Shown one piece after another: positions 19,129 to 27,046 of a stretch of 64,000 nucleotides of DNA. Within the stretch, counting starts at the first letter, position 1; each line of letters starts with the position of its first letter. The position numbers and the translations under genes are program-made. The stretch comes from Microbacterium trichothecenolyticum (GTDB lineage: Bacteria > Actinomycetota > Actinomycetes > Actinomycetales > Microbacteriaceae). Below the pieces are notes generated by a model. The model did no database searches, was not told where the DNA came from, and saw nothing but the letters and a program-made list of their open reading frames with translations. The stretch spans positions 1 through 64,000 of the forward strand of contig NZ_JYJA01000035.1 in NCBI RefSeq assembly GCF_000956465.1. The letters are read 5' to 3'.

Positions 19129-20046
19129 CTAGAACACGTACTCCATGAGGTCGGTGCCGAGGATGCGGAACGCCTCGTGCGCGCGCAGGCGGTGCGAGAT
19201 CGACAGGTCGTCGAAGCACACGATGAGCGCGTACGACACGCCGGCGCGCGGGCCCGCCAGCACACCCGCTTCGACACGGATGCCGGCATCCCGGCCGGTC
19301 TTGTTGATGAAGAGCAGCCCGTGCTCGTCGTTCTCGTGCGAGAACGGGTCGAGTCCGGTGGCGGATGCGACGAGCGACAGGTCGTGGTTGAGGCTCAGCC
19401 ACTCCGCCACCTGGGCGCTCACGCTCGGCGAGACGACCTGCGAGTTCACCAGCGCCGCGAACACCTCGGCGAGCTCGCGCGCGGAGCCGAGAGCGAAGTG
19501 CGGTGCGTCGTCGGGGCCGCGCTCGTCGCGGAAGCGGTCGAGCAGTGCCGATCGGGCGAGCCCGAGATCCTCGATGCGAGCGCGCACCGCCGGCAGGCCG
19601 ACCCGCTTCAGCAGCGCATTCGCCGCAAGCGCGTCGCCCGTCGATGCGGTGAGCACCGCGAGGTCGATGAGAGGAAGGGCGGGCGCCTTGAGATGCTGCC
19701 ACACACCCCCGACCCCGACAGGCTCGATGTGCGCGCGGTCGATGATCTCGAGCGGCTCGAGGCGCCCCGACTCGAACGCGGCCGCGACCTCGATGAGCAG
19801 CGGCACGACGCCGAGCCCGGCGACGGGCAGGGTCACGAAGTCGTCGCCCGACAGGACGGACGTGCCGCGGTCGAGGTCGGTGATGCGCACCGAGATCTTG
19901 GCCCCGGATGCGGCGAGATCGTCGAGCGCCTTCAGCGTCGACGTGAACGATCGACGACCGGCCGCTGCCCTCTTCGGCAGCCGCCGACCGGTGCTCCGTC
20001 GCGCCCCCCGCAGCGACTCGGCATCCTTTCTGGGCTCCATGCCCAC
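19129..20046 (-). CDS. Beta-lactamase-fold protein lacking catalytic residues
   Basis: A 305-residue protein with class A beta-lactamase/serine-hydrolase architecture: substrate helix region LPVAGLGVVPLLIEV (73-87), an SDN-like loop STGDALAANALL (~135-146) and a KTG motif in FINKTGRDAGIRVEAGVL. The nucleophile motif SxxK is absent: the Ser position reads Gly77 and the Lys position Val80. It should not hydrolyse beta-lactams. No signal peptide is visible; the N-terminus is Arg-rich. GTG 20046 is chosen because GGGAGG lies 8 nt upstream; ATG 20040 is an alternative. Best read as a pseudoenzyme or binding protein. It should not be counted as a resistance gene. Confidence 0.72.
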   Translation of the reverse strand: MGMEPRKDAESLRGARRSTGRRLPKRAAAGRRSFTSTLKALDDLAASGAKISVRITDLDRGTSVLSGDDFVTLPVAGLGVVPLLIEVAAAFESGRLEPLEIIDRAHIEPVGVGGVWQHLKAPALPLIDLAVLTASTGDALAANALLKRVGLPAVRARIEDLGLARSALLDRFRDERGPDDAPHFALGSARELAEVFAALVNSQVVSPSVSAQVAEWLSLNHDLSLVASATGLDPFSHENDEHGLLFINKTGRDAGIRVEAGVLAGPRAGVSYALIVCFDDLSISHRLRAHEAFRILGTDLMEYVF

Positions 20047-20104
20047 GGAGTTTCCCTCCCCTTGACGTTGTTGCGGGGCGATCGGGCCGCACGCGGCCCG
20101 GCCG

Positions 20105-22069
20105 TCACCAGATGGTGACGCGCTGATCTTCGTCGAGCCAGAGAGCATCCGACTCGGTCACACCGAACGCATCGTAGAACGCGTCGATGTTGCGCACGAT
20201 CTGGTTGCACCGGAACTCGTTGGGCGAGTGCGGGTCGATCGTGAGCAGACGGATGGTCTCAGCATCCCGTCCCTTCTGCTGCCAGACCTGTCCCCAGCTC
20301 AGCAGCAGTCGCTGGATACCCGTGAAGCCGTCGAGCTCCGGGGCTTCGGCATCGCCCAGCGACAGGGCGTAGGCCTTGATCGCGATGCCGAGTCCGCCCA
20401 GGTCGCCGATGTTCTCGCCGATGGTGAGCGCGCCGTTGACGTGGTGCTCGTCGGCGAGCCCCCGCGGCACGAGGGCGTCGTACTGGGCGATGAGGTTCTT
20501 GGTGCGCTCCTCGAACGCGGCGCGGTCGTCGTCGGTCCACCAGTCGCGCAGCGACCCGTCGCCGTCGAAGCGGCTGCCCTGGTCGTCGAAGCCGTGGCCG
20601 ATCTCGTGGCCGATGACCGCGCCGATGCCGCCGTAGTTGGCGGCTGCGTCGCGCTCGACGTCGAAGAACGGGTACTGCAGGATCGCCGCCGGGAACACGA
20701 TCTCGTTCATCAGCGGGTTGTAGTACGCGTTGACGGTCTGCGGCGTCATGAACCACTCGTCGCGGTCGATGGGCTGGCCGACCTTGGCGAGCTGGCGGTC
20801 GTGCTCCCACACGTGGGCACGGCGGACGTTGCCGATGAGGTCATCGCTCGCGATCTCGAGGGTGGAGTAGTCCTTCCACTTCACCGGGTACCCGATCTTC
20901 GGGGTGAACGCGTCGAGCTTCGCGAGCGCCCGCTCCCGGGTCTCGGGGCTCATCCACTCGAGCTCCGCGATCGACTGCCGGTAGGCCTCGATGAGGTTGG
21001 CGACCAGCTCGTCCATCGCCTCCTTGGCGGCGGGCGGGAAGTGACGCTCGACGTAGACGCGGCCGATGGCCTCGCCCATGGCGGCCTCGCTGAGGCTGAC
21101 GCCGCGCTTCCAGCGCTCGCGGTTCACCGGGACGCCGGTGAGCTGCGTGCCGTAGAACCCGAAGTTCTCGGCGACGAACTCCTCCGACAGGAACGGGGCG
21201 GCCGAGTGCACGACCGCGAACCGCAGCCACGCCTTCCAGTCCTCGAGGCGGTCCTCCACGAGCAGGACGCCGAGGCCCTCGAAGAAGCTCGGCTGGTAGA
21301 CGTTGATCTCGGCGAACGCGTCGGCATGGCCGGGGGCCGCGCCCTCGCGCCACGGGGTCAGATCGACGCCGACGAGCTCCTGGACCTCGTCCCACGTCTT
21401 GAGGTTGTAGGTCTTCACCGCGTCGCGGCTCGAGACGTTGTCCCAGTGGTGGGTGGCGAGCTCCGTCTCTATCGCGACGATGCGATCTGCGGATGCCTCG
21501 GCATCGGCCACGCCCGCGAGCTCGAGGATGCGCTGCACGTGGGTGCGGAACGCGATGCGCGTCTCCTGGAAGTTGTCGAGGCGGTAGTAGCTCTCATCCG
21601 GCAGCGACAGGCCGCCCTGGATGAAGAACGGCACGTAGCGCTCGGGATTGCCCGGGTCGGGCTCGAAGTAGAGGTGGATGAGGGCGGCGATGCCGTCGCG
21701 CTCGAACTCGCCGATCGTGCGGAGGAACCCGGGGATGTCGGCGACCGCCTCGACCCGCTCCAGCGACTCGGCGAGAGGGGTCGCGCCCTTCGCCTCGATG
21801 CGCTCGGTGTCCATGAAGCTCGTGTAGAGGTCGCCGATCTTGCGCGCCTCGGTGCCGGGCTCGGCCTGCTGCGACTCCTCGACGATCGCGTGCACGTCCT
21901 TCTCGGCCTGCTCCGCGATGAGGTGGAACGAGCCCCACCGCGCCTTGTCCTCCGGGATCTCGGTCCGCTCGAGCCAGCTGCCGTTGACGTGGCGGAACAG
22001 ATCGTCCTGGGGGCGGATCTCGGCGCTGAGTTCCTCGAGCGCGAGACCGGAGCGGGGGGCATCGGTCAT
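20105..22069 (-). CDS. M13-family zinc metalloendopeptidase (neprilysin/PepO-like)
   Basis: A 654-residue M13 peptidase. HEIGH in AVIGHEIGHGFDDQGSRFD (about residues 486-490) gives two zinc ligands and the general base; NEIVFPAAILQ upstream and the downstream glutamate region GENIGDLGGLGIA supply the rest of the site. The C-terminus VTIW fits the family's penetrating terminal tryptophan. No signal peptide or membrane anchor is present, as in actinobacterial and lactococcal PepO, so it is probably cytoplasmic and trims oligopeptides. ATG 22069 has a TACCCT box 7 nt upstream and no ribosome-binding site; the longer open frame is discarded. Confidence 0.88.
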   Translation of the reverse strand: MTDAPRSGLALEELSAEIRPQDDLFRHVNGSWLERTEIPEDKARWGSFHLIAEQAEKDVHAIVEESQQAEPGTEARKIGDLYTSFMDTERIEAKGATPLAESLERVEAVADIPGFLRTIGEFERDGIAALIHLYFEPDPGNPERYVPFFIQGGLSLPDESYYRLDNFQETRIAFRTHVQRILELAGVADAEASADRIVAIETELATHHWDNVSSRDAVKTYNLKTWDEVQELVGVDLTPWREGAAPGHADAFAEINVYQPSFFEGLGVLLVEDRLEDWKAWLRFAVVHSAAPFLSEEFVAENFGFYGTQLTGVPVNRERWKRGVSLSEAAMGEAIGRVYVERHFPPAAKEAMDELVANLIEAYRQSIAELEWMSPETRERALAKLDAFTPKIGYPVKWKDYSTLEIASDDLIGNVRRAHVWEHDRQLAKVGQPIDRDEWFMTPQTVNAYYNPLMNEIVFPAAILQYPFFDVERDAAANYGGIGAVIGHEIGHGFDDQGSRFDGDGSLRDWWTDDDRAAFEERTKNLIAQYDALVPRGLADEHHVNGALTIGENIGDLGGLGIAIKAYALSLGDAEAPELDGFTGIQRLLLSWGQVWQQKGRDAETIRLLTIDPHSPNEFRCNQIVRNIDAFYDAFGVTESDALWLDEDQRVTIW

Positions 22070-22076
22070 GCGTTCC

Positions 22077-22082
22077 AGGGTA
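22077..22082 (-). promoter_or_regulatory. -10 box TACCCT, likely leaderless promoter
   Basis: On the minus strand TACCCT ends 7 nt before ATG 22069 of the M13 peptidase gene, consistent with a leaderless transcript. Confidence 0.45.
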
Positions 22083-22159
22083 GTCGCCCGAAGCCTGGAC
22101 AACTCTCGGGAGCGGCCGGATCGCCGCTCGTGACGACATTGTGATGAAGCCTGCTCGCT

Positions 22160-22171
22160 CCTCAGTTGAGG
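22160..22171. promoter_or_regulatory. Operator-like dyad 1 in peptidase-MATE divergent region
   Basis: CCTCAGTTGAGG, a 12-bp palindrome with one broken central pair. A closely related perfect copy lies at 22227-22240, 68 bp centre to centre, so a dimeric regulator bound at both is plausible. Confidence 0.45.
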
Positions 22172-22226
22172 GCTGTTGCCGAGTTGCGGATGCAACGGCG
22201 AGGATCGGCCCGCATCCCGGCTCTCG

Positions 22227-22240
22227 TCCTCAATTGAGGA
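22227..22240. promoter_or_regulatory. Operator-like dyad 2 in peptidase-MATE divergent region
   Basis: TCCTCAATTGAGGA is a perfect 14-bp palindrome upstream of the MATE transporter gene and the companion of the site at 22160-22171. The regulator is not identifiable from the neighbourhood. Confidence 0.5.
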
Positions 22241-22277
22241 TTGACGGATGCTGCGCCCCGGCGTCGGCGGCGCCTCA

Positions 22278-22283
22278 TAGGCT
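22278..22283 (+). promoter_or_regulatory. -10 box TAGGCT, likely leaderless promoter
   Basis: TAGGCT ends 6 nt before GTG 22290 of the MATE transporter gene, with no ribosome-binding site at useful distance. Confidence 0.4.
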
Positions 22284-22289
22284 CGCAGG

Positions 22290-23609
22290 GTGACGACCGA
22301 CACCCTGAACCGCGACATCCTGCGGCTCGCGGTGCCGGCGCTCGGCGCCCTGATCGCCGAGCCGCTGTTCCTCATCGTCGACTCGGCGCTCGTCGGCCAT
22401 CTCGGCGTCGAGCCGCTCGCCGGGCTCGGCATCGCGTCGGCCGTGCTGCAGACGATCGTCGGGCTCATGGTGTTCCTGGCCTACTCGACGACGCCCGCCG
22501 TCGCGCGCCGGTTCGGCGCGGGCGACCCGTCTCGTGCGGTGTCGGTCGGCATCGACGGCATCTGGCTCGCGCTCGGCCTCGGGGCGGTGCTCGCGCTCGT
22601 CGGCTACGTCGCGACACCACTGCTCGTCGGCCTGTTCGGCGCGACGCCGGAGGTCGCCCAGCAGGCCGAGATCTACCTCGGCATCTCGATGTGGGGCCTT
22701 CCCGCGATGCTCGTGGTCTTCGCCGCGACCGGCCTCCTGCGCGGAATGCAGGACACCGTGACGCCGCTGTGGATCGCCGGACTCGGCTTCGCCGCCAACG
22801 CCCTGCTCAACGGGCTCTTCATCTACGGCTTCGGGTGGGGCATCGCGGGTTCCGCGATCGGCACCGTCGTCGCGCAGTGGGGCATGGTCGCCGCGTACGC
22901 GGTCGTCGTCGGACGGCTCGCGCGGAGGCACGAGGCATCCATCCGCCCCCAGCGCGAGGGCGTGCGGGGCTCGGCGCGATCCGGGGGCTGGCTGTTCCTG
23001 CGCACAGTGTCGCTGCGGTTCGCGCTGCTGGCGACGGTGGCCGTCGCGACCGGGCTCGGCACGGTGGAGCTCGCCGGCTGGCAGGTCGCCTTCACGATCT
23101 TCTCGACGGCCGCCTTCGCGCTCGATGCGCTCGCGATCGCCGCGCAGGCGCTCATCGGCAAGGGCCTCGGTGCCGAGGACACGCCTCTCGTACGCCGCGT
23201 GCTCGGCCGCACCGTCGCGTGGGGCGCCTGGTTCGGCGTCATCACCGGCGCGATCATCGGGGCGCTCTCGGGCGTCATCGGGCTGGCCTTCACCGGCGAC
23301 GCTGGCATCGCCACCCTCGTCCAGCCCGCGCTCATCGTGCTCGCGATCGCACAGCCGGTGTGCGGCGTGGTGTTCGTGCTCGACGGCGTGCTCATCGGCG
23401 CCGGCGACGCGAAGTACCTCGCGATCGTCGGGGTGCTGAACCTCGTGCCCTTCGTCCCCGCGCTCGCGCTGGTCGCGTGGCTGCATCCCGTCGGGGCGGC
23501 CGGGCTCGCGTGGCTCGCCGTCGCGTTCTTCGGCGTCTACATGCTCGCCCGGCTCGCCACCCTCGGCTGGCGCGTGCGCGGCTCGGCCTGGCTGTCCGTC
23601 GAGGCGTGA
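22290..23609 (+). CDS. MATE-family efflux transporter (DinF-like)
   Basis: A 439-residue integral membrane protein with about 12 hydrophobic segments in two homologous halves and the MATE opening ILRLAVPALGALIAEPLFLI, followed by DSALVGHLGVEPLAGLGIA. It exports organic cations or other drugs using a Na+ or H+ gradient; within the superfamily it fits the DinF branch. Its GTG start at 22290 is preceded by a TAGGCT box and two operator-like dyads in the region shared with the peptidase gene. No regulator gene lies next to it. Substrate cannot be read from the sequence. Confidence 0.87.
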   Translation: MTTDTLNRDILRLAVPALGALIAEPLFLIVDSALVGHLGVEPLAGLGIASAVLQTIVGLMVFLAYSTTPAVARRFGAGDPSRAVSVGIDGIWLALGLGAVLALVGYVATPLLVGLFGATPEVAQQAEIYLGISMWGLPAMLVVFAATGLLRGMQDTVTPLWIAGLGFAANALLNGLFIYGFGWGIAGSAIGTVVAQWGMVAAYAVVVGRLARRHEASIRPQREGVRGSARSGGWLFLRTVSLRFALLATVAVATGLGTVELAGWQVAFTIFSTAAFALDALAIAAQALIGKGLGAEDTPLVRRVLGRTVAWGAWFGVITGAIIGALSGVIGLAFTGDAGIATLVQPALIVLAIAQPVCGVVFVLDGVLIGAGDAKYLAIVGVLNLVPFVPALALVAWLHPVGAAGLAWLAVAFFGVYMLARLATLGWRVRGSAWLSVEA

Positions 23610-23700
23610 CGACGGGTTCCGCGCACCGAGGTATCACGCCCGCCGCCGGCCGCTCCTGAGTCACATGGCGTCCATCCGCGGCCGCCGGAAGGAGCCTCCC

Positions 23701-24762
23701 GTGTCCGGCACCGGAACATTCGGATTCACCGTCCACCCCCGTGCGCGCCTGCGCGAAGACCTCGCGCGCGCGTGGCGGCCGCTGGGGCTGGTGCCCGAGT
23801 CCGTCTACGACGCCGCACTGCGGCGTCTGCCGCTGCCGCCGGTCACGATGGCCGGCGTGCAGATCGGCGGTGAGCGCGTCGGCCACATCGTTCTGGTGCC
23901 CTTCGGCGCACGCCACCTGCTGTCCGACATCGAGGGCGGCCGGCGGCGCGTGAGCCGCGCGGTCGACCGTGCCGCCGCACTCGGCGCGGACGTCGTGGGG
24001 CTCGGCGCACTCACGGCGACGGTGACGGCCGGCGGAGCCACCCTGCGCGGACGCTCCGACATCGGGGTGACGAACGGCAACGCGTTCACGGCGGCGATCG
24101 TCGAGGACCAGATCCGGATGCTGCTCCCCCACGTCTCGGCGCGCGCCACACGTGCGCACATCGCGATCGTGGGCGCCAGCGGCAGCGTGGGCACCGCGGT
24201 CACGAAGCTGCTCGCCCGCGACCCCGCGGAGGCACGCCTGACGCTGATCGCCCGCACCGCACCGCGCCTGGAGGCGCTCGCGGCGTCGGTCGCCGGCGAC
24301 GTCGACGTGACGGTCGCGCTCTCGATCGATGCGGTGCGCGACGCCGACCTGGTCGTGTTGCTCACCGCGTCGGCCGACACGATTCTCGGACCGGACCACC
24401 TCGCACCCGGGGCGGTCGTGCTCGACGCGACCCAGCCCCGCAACACCTCGCCCGCCCTCGCCACCGCGCGGCCCGACGTGCTCGTCGTCGACGGCGGGAT
24501 CGTCTCGATCCCCAGCCTCCGGCTCTCTGGTGGTGAGATCGGCCTGCCCGACGGCCGCTCGTACGCCTGCTTCGCCGAGACGGCGATCCTCGCTCTCACC
24601 GGCCACCGCGGCCACTTCTCGATCGGCAACCCCACGCTCGACCAGATCGACCACATCCGCGATCTGGCCGTCGAACTCGCACACCTGGGCTTCCACGCAG
24701 CCGCGCCGACGAGCTTCGGCGCACCGGTCGTGCTCGAGCGGCGCGCGACGGTGATCGCATGA
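23701..24762 (+). CDS. Long-chain acyl-ACP reductase-like protein (cyanobacterial AAR homologue)
   Basis: A 353-residue protein whose block order follows cyanobacterial fatty acyl-ACP reductase: ADVVGLGALTATVT (~97-109), GVTNGNAFTAAIVEDQI (~122-138), nucleotide-binding IVGASGSVGTAVTKLL (~156-171), LVVDGGIVSIP and YACFAETAIL with Cys290 at the position of the AAR catalytic cysteine, then HFSIGNPTLDQIDHI. AAR reduces acyl-ACP to fatty aldehyde with NADPH. GTG 23701 follows GGAAGGAG (23687-23694); an upstream ATG at 23665 would add 12 basic residues. It overlaps the following flavoprotein gene by 4 bp. Homology by remembered motifs is fairly clear; activity in this organism is inference. Confidence 0.65.
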   Translation: MSGTGTFGFTVHPRARLREDLARAWRPLGLVPESVYDAALRRLPLPPVTMAGVQIGGERVGHIVLVPFGARHLLSDIEGGRRRVSRAVDRAAALGADVVGLGALTATVTAGGATLRGRSDIGVTNGNAFTAAIVEDQIRMLLPHVSARATRAHIAIVGASGSVGTAVTKLLARDPAEARLTLIARTAPRLEALAASVAGDVDVTVALSIDAVRDADLVVLLTASADTILGPDHLAPGAVVLDATQPRNTSPALATARPDVLVVDGGIVSIPSLRLSGGEIGLPDGRSYACFAETAILALTGHRGHFSIGNPTLDQIDHIRDLAVELAHLGFHAAAPTSFGAPVVLERRATVIA

Positions 24763-25970
24763 CCCGCGTGGTGCTGCTGGGCGGGGGCTACGTCACCCTC
24801 CACGCCTACGCGACCCTCGCGCGCCGTGCCGGGCGGCGACTGCGGCGAGGCGACCTCGAGATCGTGGTCATCTCGGCCGACACCGCGCACCGCTTCCACG
24901 GCTTCACCGGCGAACTGCTGGCAGGGATGATCGGCCGCGACCGCGTGGCCACGCCTCTGGCCGAGGCGATGCCGCTCGCGCACATCATCGAGGGCCGCGC
25001 GGTGCACATCGACGCCGCGCGCCGGTCGGTGTCGTACCGACGCCCCGACGACGCTGACGTCGAGACCGTGGTCTACGACCACCTCGTCGTCGGCACCGGA
25101 GCGAGAGAGCCGGTCGCCGAGGTACCCGGGCTCGCCGAGCACGGCTACGCCCTGCGCGGCCCGGACGAGATCGCCGAACTCGCGGACCACCTCGCGGGTG
25201 TCCCCGCATCGCCGGTCGTCGTCGCCGGCGGCGGGATCGCGGGCGTCGAGCTGGCGGCGGCCATCGCCGACCGCGGACATCCCGTCACCCTCGTGCACTC
25301 CGGCGATCGCCTCGTCGGCGAATGGTCGGATCAGCCACGACTGGCGGCACGCGCCGCGCAGGAACTCGAACGACTCGGGGTGCGGGTGGTGACGGGCGTT
25401 CGGCTCACCGAGGTCACGGCGACCGCGGCGCGGTTCTCCGACGGCTCGTCGCTCGCGACGGCGACGGTCGTCGCCACGACCGGCCAGCGTCCCGTGCGCA
25501 TCCCCGGGCTCGACCCCTGGCGCGACGAACGCGGTCGCCTGCGCACGCAGCCGACGCTCGCGGTCCGGTACGGCGTGTGGGCGGCCGGCGACGGCGCGCG
25601 GGTCGCGCATCCCGTCACGGGCGAGCCCGTGCCCGCCAACGCTCTGTGGGCGATGAAGGGCGGCGACCACATCGGCCGCGCGATCGCACGGCGGCTGCGC
25701 GGACGGCCGGCGGGGCGCTTCGCCTACCGCGGGCTCGGGCGCGCGGCCTCGTTCGGCTTCGGTCGCGGCGTCTCGGAGCTGTATGGGGTGCCGTTCACCG
25801 GGACGGTCGCGTGGATCCTGCGGCTCGGGTTCTTCCTGCGCTTCATGCCATCGCGTTCGCGGGCAGCGGGCGTCGTGGCGGACCTCACCCGCTTCGCGTT
25901 CACGCCGCGTCGGCGCGTCGCGACGAGCGCGTCTCAGCCCGCGCCCGGACTGACGACGGCTCCCGCCTGA
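24759..25970 (+). CDS. FAD/NAD(P)-dependent oxidoreductase, NDH-2-like
   Basis: A 403-residue flavoprotein of the pyridine nucleotide-disulphide/type II NADH dehydrogenase family. FAD-binding VVLLGGGYVTLHAYATL at the N-terminus, NAD(P)-binding VVVAGGGIAGVELAAAIADRG at ~150-170, and VWAAGDGARVAHP near 290 for FAD. The C-terminal part carries VSELYGVPFTG and a hydrophobic segment IILRLGFF-like region, possibly for membrane association. The start ATGA overlaps the stop of the acyl-ACP-reductase-like gene, so the two are translationally coupled and may work on one lipid or quinone substrate. Not a disulphide reductase, because the CxxxxC motif is missing. Confidence 0.78.
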   Translation: MTRVVLLGGGYVTLHAYATLARRAGRRLRRGDLEIVVISADTAHRFHGFTGELLAGMIGRDRVATPLAEAMPLAHIIEGRAVHIDAARRSVSYRRPDDADVETVVYDHLVVGTGAREPVAEVPGLAEHGYALRGPDEIAELADHLAGVPASPVVVAGGGIAGVELAAAIADRGHPVTLVHSGDRLVGEWSDQPRLAARAAQELERLGVRVVTGVRLTEVTATAARFSDGSSLATATVVATTGQRPVRIPGLDPWRDERGRLRTQPTLAVRYGVWAAGDGARVAHPVTGEPVPANALWAMKGGDHIGRAIARRLRGRPAGRFAYRGLGRAASFGFGRGVSELYGVPFTGTVAWILRLGFFLRFMPSRSRAAGVVADLTRFAFTPRRRVATSASQPAPGLTTAPA

Positions 25971-25979
25971 CCTCGGGGC

Positions 25980-26636
25980 TCACGCCCAGCGGCGGCACCA
26001 CTCGTACATCACGACCGCCGCGGCGGCGCTCGCGTTGATCGAGCGGGTCGAGCCGTACTGCTCGATCTGGACGGTTCCGGATGCAGCCGCCAGCGCCTCG
26101 GGCGACAGCCCGGGTCCTTCCTGGCCGAACAGCAGCACGCACGCCTCGGGCAGGTCGGCGGCCGGCAGCGGCAGCGACCCCTCGACGTTGTCGATCGCGA
26201 TCACGGGCAGGGACGCGGCATCCGCCCACGCGGTGAAGGCTTCGACGGTCTCGTGATGGCGCACGTGCTGGTAGCGGTCGGTCACCATGGCGCCGCGGCG
26301 GTTCCAGCGGCGCTTGCCGATGATGTGCACCTCGGAGGCGAGGAACGCGTTGGCGCTGCGCACGATCGAGCCGATGTTAATGTCGTGCTGCCAGTTCTCG
26401 ATCGCGACATGGAACGCGTGGCGGCGGGTGTCGAGGTCGGCGACGATGGCGTCCATCGTCCAGTACCGGTAGGGGTCGACGACGTTGCGGGCGTCGCCGT
26501 TCGCGAGCAGCTCGCGGTCGTAGCGCGGATCGTCGGGCCACGCGCCTGGACCACCCGGCCACGGCCCGACGCCGACCGGCAGCGTCGGCTCGGCGGGCTC
26601 GGCGGGCTCGGTGGCGCTCGGGTCGGGCGGATTCAC
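25980..26636 (-). CDS. TrmH/SpoU-family RNA ribose methyltransferase
   Basis: A 218-residue SPOUT enzyme with all three motifs: motif 1 HDINIGSIVRSANAF (~85-100), motif 2 CVLLFGQEGPGLSPEAL (~165), motif 3 IEQYGSTRSINASAAAAVVM (~190-210), which form the trefoil-knot SAM pocket. It methylates a ribose 2'-OH in tRNA or rRNA; the exact site is not evident. The first ~60 residues are a Pro/Glu-rich extension. GTG 26636 has TAGCCT 6 nt upstream. It converges on the NDH-2-like gene, only 9 bp away. Confidence 0.87.
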   Translation of the reverse strand: MNPPDPSATEPAEPAEPTLPVGVGPWPGGPGAWPDDPRYDRELLANGDARNVVDPYRYWTMDAIVADLDTRRHAFHVAIENWQHDINIGSIVRSANAFLASEVHIIGKRRWNRRGAMVTDRYQHVRHHETVEAFTAWADAASLPVIAIDNVEGSLPLPAADLPEACVLLFGQEGPGLSPEALAAASGTVQIEQYGSTRSINASAAAAVVMYEWCRRWA

Positions 26637-26642
26637 CGGCCC

Positions 26643-26648
26643 AGGCTA
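26643..26648 (-). promoter_or_regulatory. -10 box TAGCCT, likely leaderless promoter
   Basis: On the minus strand TAGCCT ends 6 nt before GTG 26636 of the TrmH-type gene. Confidence 0.4.
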
Positions 26649-26672
26649 TCCGCCCGCGGCGCGCACAGCGTC

Positions 26673-26757
26673 GATCCGGATTTCGGACGTCCGGCCGCTC
26701 TCCGGACTCGACGGCGGCTGCGAACCGGAAACGCGGCGAATGTCCGAATTCCGGATC
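26673..26757. repeat. 16-bp inverted repeat with 53-nt spacer
   Basis: GATCCGGATTTCGGAC (26673-26688) and GTCCGAATTCCGGATC (26742-26757) pair with one mismatch. The spacer holds further short dyads (TCCGG/CCGGA). It lies between the TrmH-type gene and the possible small ORF; function unknown. Confidence 0.6.
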
Positions 26758-26770
26758 CGCGGATCGGGCG

Positions 26771-26920
26771 TCAGGGGTTCGGCGTCTCGTGCCACCGGCC
26801 GCGCCGTGTCTCGGCGAGCGACGCGCGCCACGTCCGACGGGCCGGCCGTGGCGTCCTGCGCGGGCGCATGCCCCGCAGCAGCTCATGGATCGCTGCGACC
26901 AGCTTCGAGGCCATCTCCAT
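26771..26920 (-). CDS. Possible 49-residue basic protein
   Basis: A short minus-strand ORF starting MEMASKLVAAIHELLRGM, an amphipathic helix followed by an Arg/Pro-rich tail ending RWHETPNP. GGGGAG lies about 9 nt before ATG 26920. No family recognised. It fills an otherwise empty stretch, and third codon positions are G/C-rich as in true genes here, but any open frame at this GC content looks similar, so it may be spurious. Confidence 0.3.
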   Translation of the reverse strand: MEMASKLVAAIHELLRGMRPRRTPRPARRTWRASLAETRRGRWHETPNP

Positions 26921-27017
26921 CACCTGCTCTCCCCACGATTCGAATCAGGCTTATCCCCGATCGTCATCGCCTGCGCGGGGGTTGACATGTCATCGCCGAC
27001 GTGGGCGCGTTGGCGGC

Positions 27018-27035
27018 TTTTCGGTTCGCCGAAAA
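27018..27035. promoter_or_regulatory. DtxR/MntR-type operator 1
   Basis: TTTTCGG-TTCG-CCGAAAA, a perfect 7-bp dyad around a 4-nt centre. It matches operator 2 (27044-27063), 26-27 bp away. The nearest regulator is the DtxR/MntR protein encoded at 28451-29086. Confidence 0.65.
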
Positions 27036-27046
27036 AAGGGTACGTT
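27018..27046 (+). promoter_or_regulatory. NRAMP gene promoter (leaderless)
   Basis: TTTTCG (27018-27023), a 17-nt spacer, then TACGTT (27041-27046), with the ATG 6 nt further on at 27053. The -35 lies in operator 1 and the predicted transcript start coincides with the start codon inside operator 2. Confidence 0.5.

Noticed and set aside
19129..20046. Beta-lactam resistance gene
   Set aside because: The catalytic SxxK is missing and there is no export signal.
26982..26987. TTGACA as a -35 element for the NRAMP gene
   Set aside because: No TAnnnT box at 16-19 nt, and a better promoter is located at 27018-27046.
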